A DNA stretch of 64,000 nt from Oscillospiraceae bacterium (GTDB lineage Bacteria; Bacillota; Clostridia; Oscillospirales; CAG-272), in NCBI GenBank assembly GCA_015063895.1, contig SVTG01000002.1, forward strand, positions 62,001-126,000. Direction: 5' to 3'. Positions 7,571-16,330 of the stretch are shown here, one piece after another; the stretch's first letter is position 1, and each line of letters opens with the position of its first letter. Both the position numbers and the translations under genes were made by a program. The notes under the pieces are model-generated. The model was not told where the DNA came from and ran no database searches. It was given only the letters and a program-made list of their open reading frames with translations.

Positions 7571-8758
7571 TTATCCCCCTCTCTTTGTACCGCATTTGGG
7601 GCAGAACTTACCGGGGCGCTCAAATTGATAGCCGCAATTTCTGCAAACATTATCGGGAATAGCTACCTTTGTTCCGCACTCGTCGCAAAATGCCGCGCCA
7701 GGTGTAAGCTTTGCACCGCAATTTTCACAGAAAGTAGATGGACAATCGGGGACGCCTGTCCCTACAGGTTGCGTATCTGTTCCGTTAAACGCCGTATTGA
7801 CCGCGCCGCCGACCATATTGGCAATGCCACCCCCAACACCAGCCATCATACCGAGACCAATTCCCATATTTGTGAACTGTCCCGCACCTTCGTTTTTAGC
7901 AGCGTCTTGCGCAACGTCGAATCCGCGCTCTTGCTGATAGGTATATCCTTCTTGTGCTCGTTTGGTAGCCTGTGCCTGAGAGTCGATAACAACCTTTTGA
8001 GCTTCTGTTTGTGCGTGAATGATATCAGTCTGCTGTTGTAACTTGGCTTCGGCAATATCCGCGTACTGACGGAAGTGTAACTCCTTAAAGCGTTCGTATT
8101 GAGGATCTCCGTCGGGTTTTACAATAGTAGTAACGTAGAAACGACTGAGATTGATGCCGTATTCAAGGAAATCATCGATCAGTTTTTCGTGTATATCATT
8201 TGAAAAGACTTCCAACTGCTCGTCAATTTCAAAAATGTTGATGGCGTTCTGTCGCATTGTCTGCGCCATATAGGTCTTGACCTTGGTCATCAGTACCGCG
8301 CGGAAATACGTAACAAGACTTTGACGGTCAAGATAGTTTTCCGTACCGACAAGCTTGATGAGAAGCTTTCGGGAATCCTCAACGCTGAGTGTCATTTCTC
8401 CCGATGCGCCAATGGAGATCGGAAACTTATAGGTTGGTTCTACGTACTGAACCTTAGAGTCTGTACCCCATCGGATTGCCATCTGTTCGGTTTTGTTTAT
8501 AAAATAAACCTCACAATGGAACGGTGTCTGTCCACCCGTAGGAATATTGATTATTCTACGTAGCAGCGGAATGTTCTGCGTTTCAAGCGTGTGTCGTCCC
8601 GCACCGAATAAGTCAAGTGCTTGACCATTTGCAAAAAACACGGCTTCTTGCGATTCGTGGACGATCAGTTGCGAAGTCGTATTAAAATCTTCGCACGGAT
8701 GCTTCCATATAAAGGTGCTATTGTCGCCTTCATATTTGATAATATCGGCTATTGCCAT
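7571..8758 (-). CDS. SPFH-domain (YdjI/virion-core-like) protein with C-terminal double zinc ribbon
   Basis: MAIADIIKYEGDNSTFIWKHPCEDFNTTSQLIVHESQEAVFF; CENCGAKLTPGAAFCDECG...CRNCGYQFERPGKFCPKCG. Confidence 0.88.
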   Translation of the reverse strand: MAIADIIKYEGDNSTFIWKHPCEDFNTTSQLIVHESQEAVFFANGQALDLFGAGRHTLETQNIPLLRRIINIPTGGQTPFHCEVYFINKTEQMAIRWGTDSKVQYVEPTYKFPISIGASGEMTLSVEDSRKLLIKLVGTENYLDRQSLVTYFRAVLMTKVKTYMAQTMRQNAINIFEIDEQLEVFSNDIHEKLIDDFLEYGINLSRFYVTTIVKPDGDPQYERFKELHFRQYADIAEAKLQQQTDIIHAQTEAQKVVIDSQAQATKRAQEGYTYQQERGFDVAQDAAKNEGAGQFTNMGIGLGMMAGVGGGIANMVGGAVNTAFNGTDTQPVGTGVPDCPSTFCENCGAKLTPGAAFCDECGTKVAIPDNVCRNCGYQFERPGKFCPKCGTKRGG

Positions 8759-8883
8759 AGCGTTCTCCTTTTCAAAACAGATGCGGGCTATTTATAGCTC
8801 GTATTGTATCATATATAGCCTATTTTGTCAAGTGTTTTGGGCTATAATTAGTCTAAAATCACGAAAGAGGATATTATATAGAT

Positions 8884-9120
8884 ATGTATACGGCTGTGAA
8901 AAACAGAATTTTGCAATTGCTTGGTGAAAAGAGAATGTCAATACACCGCCTTGCGATGGAATCGGCTGTCGCGCCATCGTCTATAAAAAATATACTTTAT
9001 GGAAAAAGTCAAAATCCCGGAATCGTTACATTAAAGATGCTTTGCGACGGATTTGGGATAACGATTGTTGAATTTTTTGACACTGAAGAATTCAGGAATT
9101 TAGAACAGGAAATTCAATAA
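8884..9120 (+). CDS. XRE-family HTH regulator
   Basis: MSIHRLAMESAVAPSSIKNILYGK HTH; divergent from SPFH operon. Confidence 0.88.
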   Translation: MYTAVKNRILQLLGEKRMSIHRLAMESAVAPSSIKNILYGKSQNPGIVTLKMLCDGFGITIVEFFDTEEFRNLEQEIQ

Positions 9121-9160
9121 AACAAGGCAATCTCATCCAAGTTGATGAGATTGCCTTGTT
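9121..9160. terminator. Bidirectional terminator
   Basis: AACAAGGCAATCTCATC CAAGTT GATGAGATTGCCTTGTT, 17-bp perfect stem. Confidence 0.85.
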
Positions 9161-9161
9161 A

Positions 9162-10214
9162 TTATCCTGCCTTCGCCATGGGAATTTGCGCAGCATTTAA
9201 CATATTCTCAATAAAAATTCCGTACCCCGTGGTGGGGTTGCCGATCAGCACGTGGGTAATGGCGCCGACGAGCTTTCCGTTTTGAATGATCGGGCTGCCG
9301 CTCATACCCTGCACGATGCCGCCTGTTTTTTCAAGCAGCGCTTCGTCGGTGACGGTAACGGTAAAGCACTTGTTATCCTTGGCTGCGCGGTGAATATCCG
9401 AAATTTTCACCGTGTATTCCTGCGGGCCCTCATCGTCAAGCGTGCACCAGCAGGTAGCAACGCCCTCGTGCAGCTCGTCGCGGTGACCGACGGGCAACAG
9501 ACCCGCTGTGGTCGGCTGCGGATCGGTCAGCACACCAAATACGCCACAGGGGGTGTTGGTGGTCAGCGCACCGATTTTGGCAGCTGTAAATTGCCCCTTT
9601 AATTCGCCCGGGGTGCCTACCGCACCGCGCTTTACGTCATGGATGGATACGCCCATGACGGTGCCGCGCGACAGTGGAACAAGACAGCCGCTGGCGCCGT
9701 CGCAGATCCCGTGACCAAGGCCGCCGAAGTCTTTGCCGTTTGCGTGGATATAGGTGACGGTGCCGATGCCCGCACCCGTATCACGCACCCAAAGGCCGCA
9801 TCGCCAATGTCCGTCGCTGTCACACGCAAGAGGAGAAAGCGTAACGCTTTTTACTTCCTCGTCGCGCCGCAGCGTCAGCGTCAGCGGTGCTTCTTTCCCG
9901 TTTTCAATCATTTCTGCCAATGCTTTTGCGCTCTCAACGCTTTGGCCGTTTATTTTGGTGATACAGTCACCCGGTCGCACACCTGCCGCCTTGGCTGGAT
10001 TTTTGGCGTGCCCGCCCGAGGTCACGTCACAGTAACCGACCACCATAATGCCGTCTGTTACGTAGCGTACGCCAAACGCGCCACCCCCGACAAATACGTG
10101 TTCGCGCTGTGGCAAAGCGGCACCGACGGGCAATAGCAGTGCGCAGAGCAAAACGCTACATAATAAAAGAGCAAGCAGGGCCTTAGCGCTTGTTTTTTTA
10201 AAATTTCTGTTCAT
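9162..10214 (-). CDS. spoIVB: SpoIVB peptidase (S55) with PDZ domain
   Basis: PDZ (AGVRPGDCITKINGQ), GMSGSPIIQNGKLVGAITHVLIGNPTTGYGIFIENML. Confidence 0.9.
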   Translation of the reverse strand: MNRNFKKTSAKALLALLLCSVLLCALLLPVGAALPQREHVFVGGGAFGVRYVTDGIMVVGYCDVTSGGHAKNPAKAAGVRPGDCITKINGQSVESAKALAEMIENGKEAPLTLTLRRDEEVKSVTLSPLACDSDGHWRCGLWVRDTGAGIGTVTYIHANGKDFGGLGHGICDGASGCLVPLSRGTVMGVSIHDVKRGAVGTPGELKGQFTAAKIGALTTNTPCGVFGVLTDPQPTTAGLLPVGHRDELHEGVATCWCTLDDEGPQEYTVKISDIHRAAKDNKCFTVTVTDEALLEKTGGIVQGMSGSPIIQNGKLVGAITHVLIGNPTTGYGIFIENMLNAAQIPMAKAG

Positions 10215-10358
10215 GTTTTCTTCCTCCCATCAGCATTACTATGCGCTCCTGTCTGCGGTTTCACACTAACAATAAGAGCACTGTTTACCAGCCTTTTCGC
10301 GCGGTGCCGATTTTTTGGGTGTGATTTGACGGTGGTAGCGCAAATTTATTTATTTTTA

Positions 10359-10386
10359 TTGACAAATGGTAATTTTATGATATAAT
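10359..10386 (+). promoter_or_regulatory. Sigma-A-type promoter of MarR cassette, followed by a palindrome at 10387-10404
   Basis: TTGACA-16-TATAAT; TAGTTT GCTAAT AAACTA directly downstream. Confidence 0.7.
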
Positions 10387-10417
10387 TAGTTTGCTAATAA
10401 ACTATTAAGGAGGCTCT

Positions 10418-10900
10418 ATGAAAAATCAATCGCACATACTGCTCCCGCCGCCCCCCGAGCGTGAGGAGCTGCGCGATCTGCCGCAGGCACCGCGCCTGCT
10501 GATGAACGTATCGCGCTTGCTACGCTACCGCGTACGCGATGCAGAGGCACGGGAGGGTGTTATGGACCAGCAGGCCGCAAGGCTGCTGATGGCGCATCTT
10601 GCCGTGCTTGGTGAGGCCAGTCAGCTGACGCTTGCCGAAAAAACGCATTTTTCCACCCCCACGGTATCGATCCTACTGCGGAAGATGGAAAAGGAGGGGT
10701 ACGTCGCGCGTGTGCCGCGCGACGATGACCGCCGCGTGATGCAGGTCTCCCTTACCGAAAAGGGGCTTGCCTTTGACCGTGAGCACGTGGGGCACATTAT
10801 GGCAAATGACCGCCGTGCGATGGCGGGCTTTACCGCCGAGGAGGAGGCGACGCTGGTGGCACTGCTTTCTCGCATGTATGAGAATTTAAAGGAAAAATAA
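10418..10900 (+). CDS. MarR-family regulator
   Basis: wHTH: LTLAEKTHFSTPTVSILLRKMEKEGYVARVPRDDDRRVMQVSLTEKG. Confidence 0.88.
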   Translation: MKNQSHILLPPPPEREELRDLPQAPRLLMNVSRLLRYRVRDAEAREGVMDQQAARLLMAHLAVLGEASQLTLAEKTHFSTPTVSILLRKMEKEGYVARVPRDDDRRVMQVSLTEKGLAFDREHVGHIMANDRRAMAGFTAEEEATLVALLSRMYENLKEK

Positions 10901-10901
10901 G

Positions 10902-12704
10902 ATGAAAAAACTGTTTCGTTATTTAAAGCCGTATCGGCTCTTTGCCGTGCTCTCGCCCTTGCTGATGATGGGCGAGGTGCTTTGCGATCTGTGCTTGCCG
11001 TATCTGATGTCCTTTATCGTGAATTACGGCATCATTGGTGAGAATATCGCAGGGAACCGTGTGGCCTCCTTTTTGATCGGGGTGTTTTATCCCGACGGTG
11101 GATATACTAATCTTGCGCTGATCATCGTGTTTGGTGTTCTGATGCTGGTGGTGACGCTTATCGGCGGATTTTTCGGCACGTTTTGTGCCTATACTGCCGC
11201 GCGCGCCTCGCAAAGCTTTGGGCATGATCTGCGGCGTGACGCCTACGGGCGCGTGATGTCCCTGTCGATCGAGCAGACCGACCGTTTTACGACAGGGTCT
11301 CTTGTTACGCGTATGACAAACGACATTGCCATGATCGTTGAATTTGTCGAAATGCTGCTGCGTATGTTCGTGCGTGCCCCCATGTTTTTCCTCGGCGGCA
11401 CAGTATTTTTGCTCACTCTCGAGGTGGAATTCGGCACGGTGCTTCTGATCTCCTTGCCCGTTTTGCTGCTGACACTGATCCTGGTGCTGGCGCGCGCGGT
11501 ACCGCTTTTTGGCACGGTGCAAAAACGCCTTGACCGCGTCAACTGCGTTGTGCAGGAAAATGTGAGCGGCGCGCGCGTCGTCAAGGCCTCGGTGCAGGAG
11601 GAGTATGAGAACAGCCGTTTTGCCGAGGCGAACGGCGCGCTGCGCAGCATCAATTACCGCGTGCTTCGCTTGATGGCAATTATGAATCCCGTGTTGATCT
11701 TCGTGCAGAATTTTGCCGTGATCGCCATTATTTATATGGGCAGCAACAGCATTGCCTCCGGCGTTGGCAGTATGAGCACCGGTAATATTATGGCCGCTGT
11801 TTCTTATGTGACGCAGGTAATTATGTCCATTATGATGGTGACGATGATGTTTCAGTCTGTTTCACGTGCGCTGGCTTCCGCAAAGCGCGTGCGCGAGGTG
11901 CTGGATACTGTGCCCGTCATTGCCGATGGCACGGGTACGCGTGCCGCTGACGGGGAGATCGCCGTGTCGTTTCGCGGTGTGTCGTTCCGCTATCCCGATA
12001 CCGTGGGTGAGCCCGTGCTGCATGATATCAATCTTGAGGTGCGTCGCGGTGAGACGCTGGCCATTGTGGGTGCGACGGGGTCGGGTAAATCGTCGCTGGT
12101 ACAGCTGATCCCGCGCTTTTACGATGCGACCGACGGCGAGGTGCTGGTCGATGGTGTGCCGGTCCGTGATTACAAATTAAAGGAGCTGCGCAGGAAGATC
12201 GGCTTTGTGCTGCAAAAGAGTGAGCTGTTTTCGGGTACCGTGGCCGACAATGTCCGTTGGGGCAAGCCCGATGCCACCGAGCACGAGGTGCAGGCCGCCG
12301 CGACTGTGGCCCAGGCTGACGGATTTGTGCGCGAATTTGCCGACGGATATCAAAGCGCGGTGGCAGAGAAGGGCGCGTCGTTATCGGGTGGACAAAAGCA
12401 GCGCCTGTCTGTGGCACGCGCGCTGGCACGCAAACCCGAGATTTTAATTCTTGACGATGCGACCTCCGCCCTTGACCTCTCTACCGAGGCAAGGCTGCGT
12501 AGCGCTTTGCGGGAAACGATGGGAGATACGACCGTGATCATGATCGCACAGCGTGTGGCCAGCGTGCGCGATGCCGACCGCATTGCCGTGATCGAGGACG
12601 GTACGATACGCCATTGCGCGCCGCACGACGAGCTGCTTCGGATCAGCGAGGCTTACCGTGATATTTATGCCTCTCAGATGGGCAAAGGAGGTGCAGCGGT
12701 ATGA
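10902..12704 (+). CDS. ABC exporter half-transporter (permease + ATPase)
   Basis: Walker A GATGSGKSS, LSGGQKQRLSVARAL, Walker B ILILDDATSALD. Confidence 0.95.
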   Translation: MKKLFRYLKPYRLFAVLSPLLMMGEVLCDLCLPYLMSFIVNYGIIGENIAGNRVASFLIGVFYPDGGYTNLALIIVFGVLMLVVTLIGGFFGTFCAYTAARASQSFGHDLRRDAYGRVMSLSIEQTDRFTTGSLVTRMTNDIAMIVEFVEMLLRMFVRAPMFFLGGTVFLLTLEVEFGTVLLISLPVLLLTLILVLARAVPLFGTVQKRLDRVNCVVQENVSGARVVKASVQEEYENSRFAEANGALRSINYRVLRLMAIMNPVLIFVQNFAVIAIIYMGSNSIASGVGSMSTGNIMAAVSYVTQVIMSIMMVTMMFQSVSRALASAKRVREVLDTVPVIADGTGTRAADGEIAVSFRGVSFRYPDTVGEPVLHDINLEVRRGETLAIVGATGSGKSSLVQLIPRFYDATDGEVLVDGVPVRDYKLKELRRKIGFVLQKSELFSGTVADNVRWGKPDATEHEVQAAATVAQADGFVREFADGYQSAVAEKGASLSGGQKQRLSVARALARKPEILILDDATSALDLSTEARLRSALRETMGDTTVIMIAQRVASVRDADRIAVIEDGTIRHCAPHDELLRISEAYRDIYASQMGKGGAAV

Positions 12705-14674
12705 ATCAGGGCGGAAAAAGACCGGTTGCTACCCCTAACTTTGATATGCGTCCGGGCGGGCGCGGCAATCCAAACAGTCGCGCAAGCGTACAAAAACCGA
12801 AAAATCTAAAAAAGACCGTGGTGCGCTTGCTGCGCTATATCGGCAGCAGCAAATACATATTGATCGCGCTTCTTCTGATCATGCTGGCGGTGACGGCCGC
12901 AGAGCTGGCGGGACCCATGCTGCAGGGTAACGCGATCGATGCGATCGAGCCGATCTATGTCAACGCCGAAACCGATGAAATACTTTTTAATTATGACAAA
13001 AACGACCCCCGTTTTGAGGGTATTGCGGTAAAAACCAAGTTCCGTGTGCACTTTTTTGCCGGCTTTTACGAGGGGCGCGACGGACGCACAGCGGGTATGG
13101 TCAGCTATCTTGCGGCCATGGCGGTGATCTTTTTGGCTTGCAGCCTGTTACACTATTTTCAGGGTATTATTGCAGCTAAGCTTTCGCAGCGTACGGTCTA
13201 TACGATGCGAAATGATCTGTTTTGCAAAATTTCAAAATTGCCGATCTCATATACCGATAATCACAAGCACGGCGATATCATGTCGCGCATGACCAACGAC
13301 GTTGAAAACGTTTCAAATGCCATCTCGCAGGCCATTACCTCGCTGTTTTCTGCGGTGCTGACGCTTGTGGGCGCGTTTGCGATGATGCTTGTTTTAAGCC
13401 CCATTATGACACTTGTTGCGATGGTGACGGTGCCGCTTTCCATTTTTATCTCCACCAAGCTCGGCAAATTCATGCGCCGCTATTTCGTGCGTCAGCAGCG
13501 CCTGCTCGGCAGCCTGAACGGCACGGTTGAGGAGATGGTAACCTCTTATCAGACCGTAGTGGCCTACGGCAAGGAGGAGGCAGCCGTCGCGCATTTCTCC
13601 GAGATCAGCGGTGGCCTTCGCGATTGCGCAGTGAGCGCACGCGTATGGGGGTCCGTGATGGGGCCTGTCATGAACTTTATCGGTAATCTTCAATACGTTA
13701 TGATCGCGGCTACGGGCGGTGCGATGATCTTGTTCGGTGGCCCAGGCAATATCAGTATCGGTAATATCCAGTCAATGCTTTCGTATTCCAAGCGCTTCAC
13801 CAGGCCCATCAATCAGATCGCCAATCAGTATTCTACGATCCTGACGGCTCTTGCGGGTGCAGAGCGCATTTTTGAAATCATGGATCAGCCCGAGGAGATC
13901 GATGAGGGCGCGCTTGAAATTTCGCCCGACGGGATCAAGGGTAATATTGAGTTTGAAAACATTCATTTTCATTACGTGGAGGGTGAGCCCGTGTTAAAGG
14001 GACTCAACCTTTCCGTCAGGGCCGGGCAAAAGGTTGCCATCGTCGGTGCTACAGGGTCGGGAAAGACTACGGTCGTCAATCTTCTGACGCGCTTTTACGA
14101 GGTGGTTGACGGCAGAATCACCGTAGACGGTATCGATATTCGCGATCTGCCCAAAAAGACGCTGCGCCGTGCCATTGCCATCGTGCTGCAGGACACCGTG
14201 CTTTTTCACGATACCATTCGCGCCAATATTATGTATGGGCGTCCCACGGCCACTGAGCAGGAGATGAAGGAGGCCGCGCGTCATGCCAAGGCCGACCGCT
14301 TTATTGAGCGCTTGCCCGATGGGTATGACACCGTGCTTGACGAGGAGGGCAGCAATCTTTCGCGCGGTCAACGGCAGCTTTTGTCTATTGCACGCGCTGT
14401 GCTGGCCGACCCGAAGATCCTGATCCTGGACGAGGCGACCTCGTCGGTCGATACGCGCACCGAAATGCACATTCAGCAGGCAATGGTCGCGTTGATGAAG
14501 AATCGCACGTCCTTGATCATCGCACACCGTCTGTCCACCATTCGTGATGCCGACGTCATTGTGGTGGTGAAAAACGGTGTGATCGCCGAATCGGGCAATC
14601 ACGACGAGCTGCTGGCGCTCGGCGGGGAATACGCCAAGCTTTACCAAAATCAATTTGCGGGGATCGCGACCTGA
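12701..14674 (+). CDS. ABC exporter half-transporter (permease + ATPase)
   Basis: GATGSGKTT, LSRGQRQLLSIARAV, ILILDEATSSVD. Confidence 0.95.
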   Translation: MNQGGKRPVATPNFDMRPGGRGNPNSRASVQKPKNLKKTVVRLLRYIGSSKYILIALLLIMLAVTAAELAGPMLQGNAIDAIEPIYVNAETDEILFNYDKNDPRFEGIAVKTKFRVHFFAGFYEGRDGRTAGMVSYLAAMAVIFLACSLLHYFQGIIAAKLSQRTVYTMRNDLFCKISKLPISYTDNHKHGDIMSRMTNDVENVSNAISQAITSLFSAVLTLVGAFAMMLVLSPIMTLVAMVTVPLSIFISTKLGKFMRRYFVRQQRLLGSLNGTVEEMVTSYQTVVAYGKEEAAVAHFSEISGGLRDCAVSARVWGSVMGPVMNFIGNLQYVMIAATGGAMILFGGPGNISIGNIQSMLSYSKRFTRPINQIANQYSTILTALAGAERIFEIMDQPEEIDEGALEISPDGIKGNIEFENIHFHYVEGEPVLKGLNLSVRAGQKVAIVGATGSGKTTVVNLLTRFYEVVDGRITVDGIDIRDLPKKTLRRAIAIVLQDTVLFHDTIRANIMYGRPTATEQEMKEAARHAKADRFIERLPDGYDTVLDEEGSNLSRGQRQLLSIARAVLADPKILILDEATSSVDTRTEMHIQQAMVALMKNRTSLIIAHRLSTIRDADVIVVVKNGVIAESGNHDELLALGGEYAKLYQNQFAGIAT

Positions 14675-15450
14675 TGGAAGCGGGAAAGATCAGATTTTTA
14701 CGCATTGCCGATGAGGAGCTGTCGCGCGAAAAGCTGCGCGACGGCATCGGCTTGCTTGCTGAAAAGCGGCTGCACAGCGTCCTGAAGCGCTGGGTGCTTG
14801 ACGATTTCTCCTGCCATGAGATCAAGATCGAGGGGCAGGGCGCAAGGCCGCGCAAATTCGTCGCAGACGTGCTTGCACCCACGGGCGAGATCTTTGAGGT
14901 GCAAACGGGCAAGCTTTATCCGATGCGCACCAAGCTCGCCTTTTATATGACACAAACAACGTACCCCGTCACAGTGGTGCATCCGCTGCTTGCCGTCAAA
15001 TATATCAGCTGGCTGGACGGTCGGAGCGGGGAGGTCACGTCGCGTAAAAAATCCCCGAAAAAGCAAACGCCGCTACACGCATTGGCACAGCTGAGGCCCT
15101 TTCTTGATTATCTGGGCACTCCGCGCTTTTCACTGTGCTTGCCCCTCTTGGAGGTCGATGAGTACCGACTGCTTGACGGCTGGGGCAGAGGCGGTAAGCG
15201 CGGCTCGCATCGCTATGAATTGATACCGATCGCGTTGCTTGATACGGTTTATTTGCGTGAAAAAGCCGACTACGTGGCGCTTTTTCCTGCCGATGAGCGA
15301 CTTGACGTGCCCTTTACCGCCAAGACCTTCGGTAAGGTCAGTCGCCTTGCGGGCTATGCACTTTACGATGCGTTGGCTGTCTTTGAGGCGCTTGACGTCA
15401 TTGAAAAATGCGGCAAGGAGGGGCGCGCTGCGCTTTATTGCAAAAAATAA
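14674..15450 (+). CDS. Conserved hypothetical protein; possible PD-(D/E)XK-like fold
   Basis: 258 aa; start overlaps upstream stop (TGATG); FVADVLAPTGEIFEVQTGKLYPMRTKLAFYM resembles D...ExQ..K. Confidence 0.6.
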   Translation: MEAGKIRFLRIADEELSREKLRDGIGLLAEKRLHSVLKRWVLDDFSCHEIKIEGQGARPRKFVADVLAPTGEIFEVQTGKLYPMRTKLAFYMTQTTYPVTVVHPLLAVKYISWLDGRSGEVTSRKKSPKKQTPLHALAQLRPFLDYLGTPRFSLCLPLLEVDEYRLLDGWGRGGKRGSHRYELIPIALLDTVYLREKADYVALFPADERLDVPFTAKTFGKVSRLAGYALYDALAVFEALDVIEKCGKEGRAALYCKK

Positions 15451-15482
15451 AAAAAGCCTTCTGCCGCGGCAGAAGGCTTTTT
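15450..15482. terminator. Bidirectional terminator
   Basis: AAAAAGCCTTCTGCC GC GGCAGAAGGCTTTTT. Confidence 0.85.
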
Positions 15483-15484
15483 GC

Positions 15485-16321
15485 TTAAAATGTGATATCA
15501 ATATATGCGGGGGCGTGATCGGAAACGGTCAAATAATAGTCAGGGCAGTAACGGTCAAAGCGGCTGATCGCCCCTTCGGGGATATCCTTGACTAAAATGT
15601 GGTCGATGGCAGTTTCAAAGGGGGTGTGCTGCCACGTGCCGGGGGCCTTTGGGCCGCAGGCATTATAGCCGCGCTCCTCAAAGCGGTAGTCGGTGGCCAG
15701 GTGATAGGCGTGGCTGTAGCCACCCTCGCCGAGCGCGTATTGGATAGAGGGGGAATTGAAGCGTGCGTTCATGTCGCCTACGAAAATGATGGGGCAGTTG
15801 TCGTATTTTTGCTGATATTTTGCCAGCAGCTCGGTTGCCTGCTTGATCTGTCTGCGGCGTACCTCGGAGGAGCCGGGGCGTCTTTCGTCGCTCATCCACC
15901 ACAGGTGGGTGGTTGCGAAAATGAATACCTTCCCGCTTTGCTTGTCACGGAACACACCGAGATTGAGGGATTTGGAATTGGCGTCGTTAAATTTGCCCTC
16001 AAAGTCGGCAACCATGGCGGGATAGAGGATATATTCGGTGTCAAGCAATTCAAATTTGTCGGCGCGGTAGATCAGAGGCGTCATATTACCCCACACAATG
16101 GTATAGGGCAGATTTTCCTCCAGGCAATAGAATTTAAAGAGCATCTGCATATCCATGTTGACCTCTTGGCCCCCGACGATATCGGGCATCAGATCCTTAA
16201 AGATCTGAATGTGTCCCTTCATGCGTACAGCCGCCGAGCAGTCAAGGCCAAGCGCCTCCCACACCTCGTTGTTGTTGGTGCAATTCCATTGATTCTGAGT
16301 CATTAAACGAAGCTTGTTCAT
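15485..16321 (-). CDS. Endonuclease/exonuclease/phosphatase (EEP) family protein
   Basis: VGGQEVN, TTHLWW, FVGDMNAR, DHILV, SDHAP motifs. Confidence 0.85.
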   Translation of the reverse strand: MNKLRLMTQNQWNCTNNNEVWEALGLDCSAAVRMKGHIQIFKDLMPDIVGGQEVNMDMQMLFKFYCLEENLPYTIVWGNMTPLIYRADKFELLDTEYILYPAMVADFEGKFNDANSKSLNLGVFRDKQSGKVFIFATTHLWWMSDERRPGSSEVRRRQIKQATELLAKYQQKYDNCPIIFVGDMNARFNSPSIQYALGEGGYSHAYHLATDYRFEERGYNACGPKAPGTWQHTPFETAIDHILVKDIPEGAISRFDRYCPDYYLTVSDHAPAYIDITF

Positions 16322-16330
16322 ATATCCTCC

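Noticed and set aside
15599-16306. 235-aa forward ORF
   Set aside because: Antisense shadow of the EEP gene at 15485-16321.
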